From Microbispora corallina (GTDB taxonomy: Bacteria > Actinomycetota > Actinomycetes > Streptosporangiales > Streptosporangiaceae): 64,000 nucleotides of DNA. Positions 1-8,824 of the stretch are shown one piece after another. The stretch covers positions 110,580 to 174,579 of the forward strand of contig NZ_BOOC01000032.1 of the NCBI RefSeq assembly GCF_016863035.1, written 5' to 3'. The notes below the pieces were generated by a model, which was given only the letters and a program-made list of their open reading frames with translations, did no database searches and was not told the origin of the DNA. The position numbers and the translations under genes were made by a program. Within the stretch, counting starts at the first letter, position 1; each line of letters opens with the position of its first letter.

Positions 1-236
1 ACCAGTGACGTGGAGCGCGCGGCCCGTGCGCGGCCCGGCCGGCCGCCAGGGGTGCGTACGGGCATGGTTGATCAGGGGTTCCGCGGCGGGAACGGGCGTA
101 CGCCCGGAGGATCAGGACGCCGTATCGAGTGCAGGTGCAGTCATCACGCTAGGGATCCGGCCCGCGAGCCACCCCACGTGAACACGTAGTCCTCGGCATT
201 CGGGACCCCGCACGCCGTCAACCCGGGATCACGGGC
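1..236. other. Left window edge, no supported gene
   Basis: No complete gene is seen. On the minus strand an ATG at 65 opens a frame that runs off the left edge (it begins MPVRTPGGRPG), so the 5' end of a gene could start here, but it has no convincing ribosome binding site. A second minus-strand ATG at 145 opens only a ten-codon frame. The segment also holds the 3' flank of the LuxR gene that ends at 237. Confidence 0.3.
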
Positions 237-770
237 TCAGCCGGCCCGGGTCGCCATCAGCCGGGCCAGCTCCACCCGGGAGCGCACCTGGAACTTCCGG
301 AACACCTGCCGCAGGTGGTAGTCGACGGTGTGCGGCGAGATGAACAGCAGGGCGGCCGTCTCCCGGTTGGTGAGCCCCCGGGCCACGTGCTCGGCGACGG
401 TCCGTTCCGAATCGGTGAGCCGGGACCAGGCCGGCCCGGTCTCGTCCGACCGGCCGATCAGCCAGATCACCGCGCCGGCCAGGACATCGTCGTCGTAGAC
501 GCCCTCGCACCGCCCGGTCAGCGTGCCCGACGGCAGGGTCAGCCGCGCGGGCCGCCGCCCCGGCCCGATGCTCAGCCGCCGGCCGGCCCACTCCCACAGC
601 AGCGTGCGGTCCGCGGACGACAGCAGGCCCGCGGCGGCGCTGTTCACGAACATGGTGTGGGCGTCGACGACGGCGACGGGCCCCTTCGCCTTCCGGCGTA
701 CCTCAAGGAAATACGCGTGCAAAGCCCGATGCCGGCCGGGTCCGGCGGTGTGCGGATCGTGAGCGGGCAC
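237..770 (-). CDS. Small LuxR-type transcriptional regulator
   Basis: About 177 residues. The C-terminal third is a LuxR/GerE helix-turn-helix (LTDSERTVAEHVARGLTNRE, then SPHTVDYHLRQVFRKF). The N-terminal part (GPVAVVDAHTMFV) resembles the PAS-like sensor segment of small actinobacterial LuxR proteins, with no receiver domain. I chose the GTG at 770 because GGGGAG lies six bases upstream. An ATG at 809 is possible but has no Shine-Dalgarno. It is one of three adjacent LuxR genes (with 873-3740 and 3758-6520), and its HTH resembles that of its larger neighbour. Target genes are unknown; nearby regulators and the GH44 gene are possible. Confidence 0.75.
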   Translation of the reverse strand: MPAHDPHTAGPGRHRALHAYFLEVRRKAKGPVAVVDAHTMFVNSAAAGLLSSADRTLLWEWAGRRLSIGPGRRPARLTLPSGTLTGRCEGVYDDDVLAGAVIWLIGRSDETGPAWSRLTDSERTVAEHVARGLTNRETAALLFISPHTVDYHLRQVFRKFQVRSRVELARLMATRAG

Positions 771-872
771 CGTTTGCTCCCCTGCGTCGCCTTGACCGGT
801 CGTCCTCATGGAACCGCGCCGGGGCGGGCCGCCGAATCAGGGAAACACCCCAGTATGTCCACAGGCCGGGGG

Positions 873-3740
873 TCAGCCGGCGGGGCCGTCCTTGAAGAGC
901 TCGCGCAGCTGCCGCCGGGAGGTGAGCCGCAGCTTCCGGAAGATCTTGGTGAGGTGGTACTCGACGGTCGAGGTGCTGACGTACAGCCGCCGGGCGATCT
1001 CCGCGTTCGTCGCGCCCTCTGCGGCAAGAGTGGCGATCTTGGTTTCCTGCGGGGTGAGCACGGGGCCGACCGGCGCGGCGGGGGGCGCGACCCGCTCGCC
1101 GGTCGCGGCGAGCTCTCCCCGGACGCGCTCGGTGAAGATCCCGGCGCCCATCGCGGCGAACATCTCGTGCGCGGTACGCAGCTGCGCCCCGGCCTCGCCG
1201 CGCCGCCGGTGCCGCCTGAGCCATTCTCCGTACAGCAGGTGGGTGCGGGCCAGGTCGGTGCGCATCCGGGTACGCCCAAGCTGCTCCAGCGCCTGCTGGT
1301 AAAGCGGCTCCGCGGCTCCGCCGGTCTGCTCGGCGAGCAGCGCTTGGCTGCGCGCGAGCAGACCCAGCCCCCAGGGCATGCCGCTGACCGGCGCCCGCTC
1401 CTCCAGCCGCGCCAGCGCCTGCCGTGCCGTGTCGGGGTCGCCTGCCCGCACCGCCGCCTCGACCAGGTCGGGCAGCACCCGGTTGCCGGTGCCCGGCGGG
1501 TCGCGGTCGAACAGCGGGCGAGCCCGGTCGAGCGCCTCGCGGTAGTTGCCGAGGCTCACCTCCAGCACCGTCATGGCCAAGGCCGCCTGGTTGACCAGGG
1601 CCGGGACGTTCTGGGCCGCGACGACGGCGATCCGGTCGGCGGCCGCGCGGGCCTCCTGCTCCCGGCCCTGCCAGACCAACTGCTCGATCTGCCACTGCGG
1701 GCCGCCCCGCGGCATCACTCCGCTCATCGCGTACAGGTCGAAGTTCTCGGCGTAGTGCCCGTCGGCGACGGCGATCCGGCCGGCACGCAGCTCGCTGCCG
1801 GCGAGCAGGGTGAGCGTCACCCGGAGCGCGTGCAGCGCCCCGCTCTCGCGGCCGGACGCCGCCAGCCGGCGCAGCAACGCGGACCGTCCCTGCTCGTCCC
1901 AGAGCTCGTCGGCGGCGAGCCCGCCGAGCAGCGCGAGCGGCATGCCCTCCTCGCTGAGCCGTTCCGCCGTGCAGAGCTCGGCGACCGCGGCCCGCATCAG
2001 CGGCACCGCGGCCCCGTACCCGGCCGTGACCCGGGTGGCGAACGCCCGGGCCAGCAGGTCGGCCGCCGTCCCCGCCGGGTCGGCCGGTACGGCGAGCACG
2101 GCACGGGCCACCTCGAGCGGCGTGGTGCCGACCGTGTGCTCCAGCGCGACCATGGCGGTCTCCATCGCCTCCCGGAGCATCACCCGGGTCAGCCGCTCGT
2201 CCCGGCCGCCGAGCGCGGCGGCGGCGTCCATCAGGATCGCCGGCGTGTCCGCCACCCGGTCGTCGAAGTTGGCGACGGCGGCGCGCAGCCGCTCCCCCAT
2301 CGCCCGGGCGACCGGGGTGTGCAGCATCGGCCGCGCCTGGTCGAGCAGCCGGCGGACCGCGGCGATGTCCCCGGCGACCAGGAACGCCCCGGCCGCGGCG
2401 AGCAGCCGGCCGCCGCGCGCCGACGCGTCCGGGCTGAGCTCGGCGGCGCGGGCCAGGAAGGCGGCCTGGGCTGTGTAGCCGCCGCGTGCTCCGGCCCGCT
2501 CGGCGGAGGCCTCCAGGTCCCGGGCGACGCCCTCGTCAGTGCCCGACGTGGCGGCGGCGAGGTGCCAGGCCCGGGTGTCGGGGTCGAGCACGGGGTCGCT
2601 GGAGTCCGCCAGCGCGCGGTGCGCGCGGCGGCGATCGGCCGGCGTGGACGCGTTGTAGACCGCGGCCCGGATGAGCGGGTGCCGGAAGGTGACGCTGCCG
2701 CCGGCCAGGTCGCCGAGCAGCAGGACGCCCTCGGCGAGCGCCGGGTCGGCGTCCACCGGGGACATGCCCAGCAGCGCCGCGGCCCGCCAGAGCAGCGCCT
2801 GGTCGTGCGCGGGCGCGATCGAGGCGACGAGCAGCAGCTCCCTGGTGGCCGGGGGCAACGCCCGTACCTGGCCCAGGAAGTACGTCTCCAGATGCGTGCC
2901 CAGCGGGAGCCGTACCGGCAGCTCGATGTGGCCCGCGAGCTGCTCCGGCGAGAGGGCGGTGGCGAGGGTGATGAGCGCGAGCGGGTTACCGCCGGTCTGC
3001 TCCACCACCCGCTCGGCCACCGTGTCGTCGAGCGGCCCGGCGACGCGCTCGGCGAGCAGCCGGCGGGCGGCCGCGTCACCCAGCCCGCGGACGGGGCGCA
3101 CCGGCAGGCCCTCGAAGAGCGCGGTCCGGGATTCGCGCAGCGCGACGAGCACCCCGACCCGCTCCGCGTGCAGCCGCCGGCCGACGAACGCGAGCGCCTG
3201 GGCGGAGTCGCGGTCCAGCCAGTGCGCGTCGTCGACGAGGCAGAGCAGTGGCCGGTCGGACGCGATCTCGGCGAGCAGGCTGAGGGTGGCGAGGCCGATC
3301 AGGAACAGGTCCGGCGGGGGGCCGTGCATCAGCCCGAACGCCCGCCGCAGGGCGTCGCCCTGGGGGCCGGGGATCCGTTCGAGCCGATCGAGGAACGGCG
3401 CGAGAAGGTGGTGCAGTGCGGCGAAGCCGAGCGGAAGCTCGGACTCGACGCCGGAGATGGTGAGCACCCGCACCTCCGCGGCCGAGGCCGCCGCGGCCGC
3501 CTCCTGCAGCAGCCGGGTCTTACCGACGCCCGGCTCGCCGACGAGGACGAGTGAGTCGCTGAGCCCCGCGCCGAGCCGCCGGATCACCTCGTCGATCGCG
3601 TGTCGTTCCGCGTCCCGGCCGTGCAGCGACGCGGGCGCCGGCCAGGGTTCCTGAGCGGTGACGTCGTCGGACAGGATTCCCCCTCGACTATGCGGTGCGC
3701 ACGTGCCGGGGCCGGACTCGGTTCGACCGGGAGGCGGCAC
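873..3740 (-). CDS. LAL-family ATPase transcriptional regulator
   Basis: Up to 955 residues. This is a large ATP-binding LuxR (LAL/MalT-like) regulator. The N-terminal AAA-type domain has Walker A GEPGVGKTRLLQ and Walker B LLCLVDDAHWLD. A long helical TPR-like middle follows, and the C-terminus is a LuxR HTH (LTPQETKIATLAAEGATNAE, STSTVEYHLTKIFRKL). The start is uncertain: GTG at 3740 is the only standard one but lacks a ribosome site, while a GAGGGGG stretch sits just before ATC/CTG codons at 3677/3674. It is divergent from the next LAL gene, so the pair shares a control region of less than 100 bp. Such proteins usually activate secondary-metabolism or sugar genes in response to a ligand. 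No such cluster is visible here. Confidence 0.88.
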   Translation of the reverse strand: MPPPGRTESGPGTCAPHSRGGILSDDVTAQEPWPAPASLHGRDAERHAIDEVIRRLGAGLSDSLVLVGEPGVGKTRLLQEAAAAASAAEVRVLTISGVESELPLGFAALHHLLAPFLDRLERIPGPQGDALRRAFGLMHGPPPDLFLIGLATLSLLAEIASDRPLLCLVDDAHWLDRDSAQALAFVGRRLHAERVGVLVALRESRTALFEGLPVRPVRGLGDAAARRLLAERVAGPLDDTVAERVVEQTGGNPLALITLATALSPEQLAGHIELPVRLPLGTHLETYFLGQVRALPPATRELLLVASIAPAHDQALLWRAAALLGMSPVDADPALAEGVLLLGDLAGGSVTFRHPLIRAAVYNASTPADRRRAHRALADSSDPVLDPDTRAWHLAAATSGTDEGVARDLEASAERAGARGGYTAQAAFLARAAELSPDASARGGRLLAAAGAFLVAGDIAAVRRLLDQARPMLHTPVARAMGERLRAAVANFDDRVADTPAILMDAAAALGGRDERLTRVMLREAMETAMVALEHTVGTTPLEVARAVLAVPADPAGTAADLLARAFATRVTAGYGAAVPLMRAAVAELCTAERLSEEGMPLALLGGLAADELWDEQGRSALLRRLAASGRESGALHALRVTLTLLAGSELRAGRIAVADGHYAENFDLYAMSGVMPRGGPQWQIEQLVWQGREQEARAAADRIAVVAAQNVPALVNQAALAMTVLEVSLGNYREALDRARPLFDRDPPGTGNRVLPDLVEAAVRAGDPDTARQALARLEERAPVSGMPWGLGLLARSQALLAEQTGGAAEPLYQQALEQLGRTRMRTDLARTHLLYGEWLRRHRRRGEAGAQLRTAHEMFAAMGAGIFTERVRGELAATGERVAPPAAPVGPVLTPQETKIATLAAEGATNAEIARRLYVSTSTVEYHLTKIFRKLRLTSRRQLRELFKDGPAG

Positions 3741-3757
3741 CAGGAGACTATGTCACC

Positions 3758-6520
3758 ATGTCCAGCGAATCCGCTAAATCAGGGCTTTTCGGGCGAGAGT
3801 CGGAGATCGCCCGGCTCTCCGGCCTCGTCCGCGGACTTCGCGACGGAGGCAGCTCACTGGTCGTCCGCGGCGAGCCCGGGATCGGCAAGTCCGCACTGCT
3901 CACTGCTGCTGCGGACGCGGGCCGGGACGCCGGGCTGCGGGTGCTGTCCACGGCCGGCACGCAGGCCGAGTTCCATCTCCCGTACGCGGGGCTGCACCGC
4001 CTGCTGCATCCCGCCCGGCTGGACGACGAGGCGCTGCCCGATCCGCAGCGGCGCGCGCTGGCGGCCGCGCTCGGGCTCATCGACGCCGCCGTCCCCGATC
4101 TGTACCTGGTCGCGCTCGCCACGCTCAACCTGCTGGTGGAGGCGGCGAGCCGGACTCCGCTGCTGGTGCTCGCCGACGACGGCCAGTGGCTCGACCCGCC
4201 CACCGCAGGGGTGCTGTCCTTCGTCGCCCGGCGGCTGGAGGCCGAGCCGGTGGCGCTGGTCGCCACGCTGCGCGACGGCGTGCCCTGCGCGCTGGGCGAG
4301 GCCGGGCTGCCCGAGCTCGTCCTGCGGCCGCTGCCGGACGCGGCCGCGGCGCGCCTGCTCGACGCGCGCGCCCCGGGGATGGATCCGCGGACCCGGCGGC
4401 GGCTGCTCGACGAGGGCGCCGGCAACCCGCTCGCGCTGGTGGAACTGACCGGCGAGTGGCGCGACCAGGGGGCCGGCCTGCTCTCCTCGCCGTGGCTGCC
4501 GCTGACGGAGCGGCTGGAGCGCGCCTTCGGCGCCCGGCTGGGCGACCTTCCCCCCGCCACGCGAGCGCTGCTGCTCGTCACGGCCCTCGACGACGGCACC
4601 ACGCTGGAGGAGGCGATCGCGGCCGCGGCCGTCCTCACCGCCGGCCCTGTCGCACACGACGACCTGGCGCCGGGGATTCGCGCCGGGCTGATCGAGCCGG
4701 ACGCCGCCCAGATCCGGTTCCGTCACCCGCTCATGCGCTCGGCGATCTACCAGGCCGCGACGCTGCCGCAGCGCCGCGCGGGCCACGCCGCGCTCGCCGA
4801 GGCGCTCGCCCGGCAGAGTGGCGAACGCGCCTCCGACCGCCGGATCTGGCACCGCGCGTCCGCCGCGGCCCGGCCCGACGAGGAGATCGCGACAGAGCTG
4901 GACAGCATGGCCGCCCGCGTCGCGCAGCGCGGCGCCCCGACCGAGGCGGTGACCGCGCTGGAGCAGGCGGCCAAGCTCACCGAGGACGCGCGCCTGCGGG
5001 CCGACCGGCTGCTCCGGGCGGCGGACCAGGCCGTCGAGCTGGGTGGCCGTGACGTCGTCGTGCGGCTGCTGCGCCAGACCGAGCTGCTGCCGCTCACCTC
5101 CCGGCAGCAGGCCCAGCTGCGGTGGATCCGGGGCACTCTCAACGACGGTTCCGACGGCCGGGCGACCGGCCCGCAGGTGCTTGCCGCCCTCGCCGAGTCG
5201 GTCGCCGCCGACGGCCGGCCCGAGGAGGCGCTGCGCATCCTGTGGAGCGCCGCCCTCCAGTGCTTCTGGATCGAGCCGGGCGCCGAGGCGCGCCGCCGGA
5301 TCGTCGCGGCCGCCGAAAGCCTGCCGGTGCCGGCCGCGAACCCGCTGCTGCTGGCGATCCTCGCGTACGCCGCGCCGCTCGACCGCGGCGCCGTAGTCAT
5401 CGACGGCCTGCGGGAGCTGGCCGAGCAGCCCGTCATCGACCCACAGGCGGCCCGGCTCCTGGGCTCCGCGGCGGTGCTCGTCGGGGCGTTCGAGCAGGTG
5501 GAGAGCTTCTCCGCGGCGGCGCTGCCCGGGCTGCGCGCCCAGGGACGGCTTTACCTGCTCACCCGTACCCTCGCCCAGCAGGCGTGGAGCGCGGTGCACC
5601 GGACCAACCTGAACGTGGCGATCCCGGCCGCCGAGGAGGCGGCCCGGCTCGCCCTCGAGACGGACCAGCCGCAGATGTACGGCACCGCCGTGTCCACCCA
5701 GGCGATGCTCGCGGCGCTGCGCGGCGAACCGGACCGCGCTCGGGAGCTCGCGGCGCGTGCCGAGGCGATGAGCGTCGCCGCCGGCGTGCGGCCGGTGCTG
5801 GCCACCGTGCAGATGGCCCGCGGCCTGGCAGCCCTCGGCGAAGGCCGGCACGAGGAGGCATACGAGCACCTGCGCCGTCTGCACGACCCCGCCGATCCGT
5901 CGTACCAGCTCGCGCTGCGCTGCTACGTGGCGGCCGCGTACGCCGACGCCGCCGCCGGAAGCGGCAACGCCGGCGCGGCGCGGGGGGTGCTGCGCGAGCT
6001 GGAGGAGGTGGCGCGGACGACGCCCGCGCCCGCGCTGCACGTGGGCCTGCCGCTGGCCCGGGCGCTGCTCGCCGACCCGGCGGACGCACAGGCCCGGTTC
6101 GCCGACGCGCTCGCCGCCGACCACGCCCTCTGGCCGTTCGCCCGGGCGTACGTGCAGGTGGCCTACGGCGAGTGGCTGCTGGACCAGGGCGATCCCAGCT
6201 CGGCCCGGCCGCTGCTGCGCACCGCCCGCGACACGTTCGACGCTCTGGGCGTCGTGCCGTGGAGCGACCGGGCCCGGCGCGGGCTGCGCGCCTGCGGGGA
6301 GGCCAGTGCCGACCGCGTCCTGACGGCCCGCGACAAGCTCACCCCGGTGGAACTGCAGATCGCCCGCCTCGCCGCCGAGGGCCTGTCCGACGAGGAGATC
6401 GGCGAGCAGGTCTACCTGTCCCGCCGGACGGTCGGCGCACACCTGGCGCAGCTGCTGCCCAAGCTCGGCATCGACGCCCGGGCGGACCTGCCCGCCCTCC
6501 GCCGGGACCGGGCGGATTGA
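3758..6520 (+). CDS. LAL-family ATPase transcriptional regulator
   Basis: 920 residues from the ATG at 3758, which has AGGAG at 3742-3746. A longer in-frame start at 3695 would overlap the divergent gene. Same architecture as its neighbour: Walker A GEPGIGKSALLTAA near the N-terminus, Walker B LLVLADDGQWLD, TPR-like helical repeats, and a C-terminal LuxR HTH (LTPVELQIARLAAEGLSDEE, SRRTVGAHLAQLLPKL). It is probably a paralogue of the divergent LAL gene, although the HTH recognition segments differ clearly, so they should bind different sites. A weak hairpin (6608-6629) separates it from the convergent GH44 gene. Confidence 0.9.
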   Translation: MSSESAKSGLFGRESEIARLSGLVRGLRDGGSSLVVRGEPGIGKSALLTAAADAGRDAGLRVLSTAGTQAEFHLPYAGLHRLLHPARLDDEALPDPQRRALAAALGLIDAAVPDLYLVALATLNLLVEAASRTPLLVLADDGQWLDPPTAGVLSFVARRLEAEPVALVATLRDGVPCALGEAGLPELVLRPLPDAAAARLLDARAPGMDPRTRRRLLDEGAGNPLALVELTGEWRDQGAGLLSSPWLPLTERLERAFGARLGDLPPATRALLLVTALDDGTTLEEAIAAAAVLTAGPVAHDDLAPGIRAGLIEPDAAQIRFRHPLMRSAIYQAATLPQRRAGHAALAEALARQSGERASDRRIWHRASAAARPDEEIATELDSMAARVAQRGAPTEAVTALEQAAKLTEDARLRADRLLRAADQAVELGGRDVVVRLLRQTELLPLTSRQQAQLRWIRGTLNDGSDGRATGPQVLAALAESVAADGRPEEALRILWSAALQCFWIEPGAEARRRIVAAAESLPVPAANPLLLAILAYAAPLDRGAVVIDGLRELAEQPVIDPQAARLLGSAAVLVGAFEQVESFSAAALPGLRAQGRLYLLTRTLAQQAWSAVHRTNLNVAIPAAEEAARLALETDQPQMYGTAVSTQAMLAALRGEPDRARELAARAEAMSVAAGVRPVLATVQMARGLAALGEGRHEEAYEHLRRLHDPADPSYQLALRCYVAAAYADAAAGSGNAGAARGVLRELEEVARTTPAPALHVGLPLARALLADPADAQARFADALAADHALWPFARAYVQVAYGEWLLDQGDPSSARPLLRTARDTFDALGVVPWSDRARRGLRACGEASADRVLTARDKLTPVELQIARLAAEGLSDEEIGEQVYLSRRTVGAHLAQLLPKLGIDARADLPALRRDRAD

Positions 6521-6607
6521 CCCGCGCCGGCGGCAAGGGGTGGGCGGCCCGCCTAATCGGACATGGCAAGCCCGCTCCCGACACGAAGAAAGCAGGGTTT
6601 CCACGTC

Positions 6608-6629
6608 TAGGCCGGGAGAGGTCGGCCTA
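6608..6629. terminator. Possible bidirectional terminator hairpin
   Basis: TAGGCC (6608-6613) and GGCCTA (6624-6629) form a 6-bp stem with a 10-nt loop, between the convergent LAL and GH44 genes. There is no T-tract. An alternative, larger pairing of GGGAG with the following CTCCC-rich stretch is also possible. Confidence 0.35.
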
Positions 6630-6655
6630 CCAGGGCCGCTCCCTCCCGGGAAGCA

Positions 6656-8314
6656 TCAACGCCGATGCCCTGGCACGACCAGCAGGGTGATCGAATTCGC
6701 CGGGTACGTCGCAGTGACCCGGCCCTGGTGCACCATGAGATCGTCACCGCGCACGATCGAGTTGAGATCGGCCGGGCTGTAGGTGAACCGCTGCGCCCTG
6801 GCGTTGCCGTGCAGTCCGGCGATCGACAACGGTGAGGTCAGATCACCGCCGGTCTTGTTGATGACCATCAGGGTCAGCGCCTTGTCGCGCGAGCGCTGCG
6901 CCCCGTACACCGCCAGCTGTCCTTGATCGCTGCTGGCCGCCGACACGCTCACGTCGCCGAACCGGCTCCCCGCGCCGTCGTAGTTGCGATACATCCGGAA
7001 CGCGTAGGCGCCGGGCTGCGTCGGCTGAGGTTCGCCCCAGATGGTCGCGAGGTCGAGACCCTCACGCCCGAAGATGCCGAGAACGTCGGCCTGCGCCAGG
7101 GCGCCGTTGATGTCGTCCAGCGCGCCCCAGTTGTACTCGGTGATCGCGGTCTTCGTGCCGGGGTAGTACTGCGCGACCCACTCCTTCATCTTGCGGATGA
7201 ACTGCAGGGGCGGCGCGTTCACGCCTGTGGGGCCGATCCAGGACTCCTCGACGTACGTCGGGTCCCACAGCGAACGCGTGGACCGCAGCCGCCACGCGTT
7301 GGACTCGGGGTCCTTCCCGCCGTTGATCTGCGGGTAGTAGTGCTGGTCGAAGTAGTTCAGCATGCGCTTGCCGCCGTGGGCGTCGCTGTAGTCCTTCATG
7401 TTCTTCAGGAACCACTGCGACAGGTTGAGCCCGCCGTGCGCGGCCGCGTCGGCGCCCGGCGCACATCCGTCCACCCCGGACGCGACCCACTCGCAGTATC
7501 CCCAGCCGGACGGGCCGAGCACCGCGGCGCTCGGGTCGGCGGCCTTGATGGCCGCGGCGGTCGCGGTGCTCTTGCTGCCCAGCTCGTCGTACGAGACCGC
7601 CTCGGGGTGCACGTCGCGGTGCGTGGAGTTCCACAACACCGGCTCGTTGTCGAGCTCGTAGATCGACACGCCGCCGCGCGCCGCCGTACCGAACTGGCTC
7701 ACGAGATGCGACACCATCTCGCCGTCGAACGAGGCGTCCACCGGGATCGAGGTGTCCTCAGGCACCGCCCCGGTGAGGTTCGCGTTGTTGAGCCTGCCGT
7801 TGCCGCAGGCGGCGTCCCACTGGTCGAATCCGTCCTGAGCGGGGAACCGGCTGGCAGGAAATCCGCAGGCGAACGGGTGCTGGGCGGGCGAGTCCTTGGC
7901 TACCCACCCGCTCATCGGCACGGTGACGACCTGTTTGCTGCCGCGGTCCTGGTTGGTCTTGACGAACGCCTCGACCGTGTTGTCGGGCCCGGCGACGATG
8001 TTCTCGAAGTACCAGTCGCTTCCCGTGTTGTAGGTGTGGTTCTTGAAGTTGTAACGCGTAGTCGCGTTGCCACCCCAGCGCGCCACCGGCAGGCCGATCT
8101 CGGCGGCGAACGCCGGGTCGGCGCCGTTCATGCCGTAGATGTCCGGACTGATCGGGTGCCGGGCGGCGGACAGGTCCACCGACAACGTAGGACCCGCTGC
8201 CGCCGCAGCCGGGTCCAGGGCCGCCTGGACGGTCAACGTCCCCGCCACGAAGGACACCGCTACCCCGAGCGTCGTGGCCGATCGCAGCTTCCGCCGCCGT
8301 TGAGCACCCATCAT
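6656..8314 (-). CDS. Secreted glycoside hydrolase family 44 endoglucanase
   Basis: 552 residues from the ATG at 8314, chosen because GGGAG lies five bases upstream. An ATG at 8338 is in frame but has no such site. An Arg-rich n-region and hydrophobic stretch (TTLGVAVSFVAGTLTVQAAL) ending in Ala-rich sequence form a Sec or Tat-like signal peptide. The catalytic (beta/alpha)8 fold of GH44 is recognisable: YELDNEP holds the likely acid/base Glu (about 224) and AITEYNWGALDD the likely nucleophile Glu (about 393). GH44 enzymes cleave beta-1,4-glucan or xyloglucan. No carbohydrate-binding module is present; the chain ends soon after the small beta domain. The gene stands alone with a 510-bp upstream region holding two palindromes. 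Confidence 0.85.
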   Translation of the reverse strand: MMGAQRRRKLRSATTLGVAVSFVAGTLTVQAALDPAAAAAGPTLSVDLSAARHPISPDIYGMNGADPAFAAEIGLPVARWGGNATTRYNFKNHTYNTGSDWYFENIVAGPDNTVEAFVKTNQDRGSKQVVTVPMSGWVAKDSPAQHPFACGFPASRFPAQDGFDQWDAACGNGRLNNANLTGAVPEDTSIPVDASFDGEMVSHLVSQFGTAARGGVSIYELDNEPVLWNSTHRDVHPEAVSYDELGSKSTATAAAIKAADPSAAVLGPSGWGYCEWVASGVDGCAPGADAAAHGGLNLSQWFLKNMKDYSDAHGGKRMLNYFDQHYYPQINGGKDPESNAWRLRSTRSLWDPTYVEESWIGPTGVNAPPLQFIRKMKEWVAQYYPGTKTAITEYNWGALDDINGALAQADVLGIFGREGLDLATIWGEPQPTQPGAYAFRMYRNYDGAGSRFGDVSVSAASSDQGQLAVYGAQRSRDKALTLMVINKTGGDLTSPLSIAGLHGNARAQRFTYSPADLNSIVRGDDLMVHQGRVTATYPANSITLLVVPGHRR

Positions 8315-8628
8315 CGACGCTCCCGTCAATCGATCCATCGGTCAACAATCGAGGAGCCTGACCGGGCACTTCACCGGGGTCAAGGCGCTGCAGTCGCGCG
8401 GAGGCGGGCGGCCAGGCGGAACCGAAGAACCGTGGCCCCCCTGACTTGGTGCGTCTCCAGGTCAAGCCTTGGCCGCCCCCGTAACGACCTGGCCGCGGTT
8501 CAGGAGGACTGCCTGAAAGTTGCACGCAGCCCACGAGTTCGGCCTCTCGGCTAAACGGCGACCTGCAGATCGACTTCGTGGGCTCGGTTGACCTCTATGG
8601 TCGACAACCGCGATCACTGGACAACGTC

Positions 8629-8668
8629 ACCACCTGGTGGTGTGACCGAAAACGATCAGGGCTGATCG
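8629..8668. promoter_or_regulatory. Two palindromes upstream of GH44 gene
   Basis: CACCACC-T-GGTGGTG at 8629-8643 is a palindrome with 7-nt arms. CGATCAG-GG-CTGATCG at 8653-8668 is a second one, also with 7-nt arms. They lie about 320-350 bp upstream of the GH44 start. They could be operators for a local repressor. Neither matches the CebR-type cellulose-utilisation operator. Confidence 0.35.
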
Positions 8669-8780
8669 CTTGGTCGGACGAGGGCGTCCAGGCGTTGATC
8701 CACGCTCACCCCGACCTCTTCCGTCTGGTCACAGGGACGGAACAGTGATCGTTGAGGAGCCTCGTCAGGACACAGCGAAC

Positions 8781-8806
8781 CCCGCCTCCCATATACGGCA
8801 GGCGGG
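8781..8806 (-). terminator. Terminator-like hairpin after acyl-CoA dehydrogenase
   Basis: CCCGCCT (8781-8787) pairs with AGGCGGG (8800-8806), giving a 7-bp GC-rich stem with a 12-nt loop. It lies 19-44 bases beyond the stop codon of the minus-strand acyl-CoA dehydrogenase. No U-tract, as is common in actinomycetes. Confidence 0.55.
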
Positions 8807-8824
8807 ATTTCCGCTGGTCAACCC

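Larger units (their letters stand above)
8315..8824. other. 510-bp GH44 upstream region with palindromes
   Basis: No secure gene. The region holds the terminator-like hairpin of the acyl-CoA dehydrogenase (8781-8806) and two inverted repeats (8629-8643 and 8653-8668). It also holds a short plus-strand frame (8578-8748, GTG start, no ribosome site) ending in AHPDLFRLVTGTEQ. Third-position GC of that frame is visibly lower than in the surrounding genes, so it may be a gene remnant. Nothing identifies it. Confidence 0.4.

Noticed and set aside
116..145. Ten-codon minus-strand frame as a leader peptide
   Set aside because: No gene is seen downstream within the window and no attenuator-like structure is convincing.
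315..3554. Very long plus-strand open frame opposite the LAL gene
   Set aside because: Arg/Pro/Gly/Gln-rich translation with no motif, antisense to a clear LAL protein. It results from high GC and biased third positions. The same applies to other long antisense frames over ppc, EccC and Tad genes.
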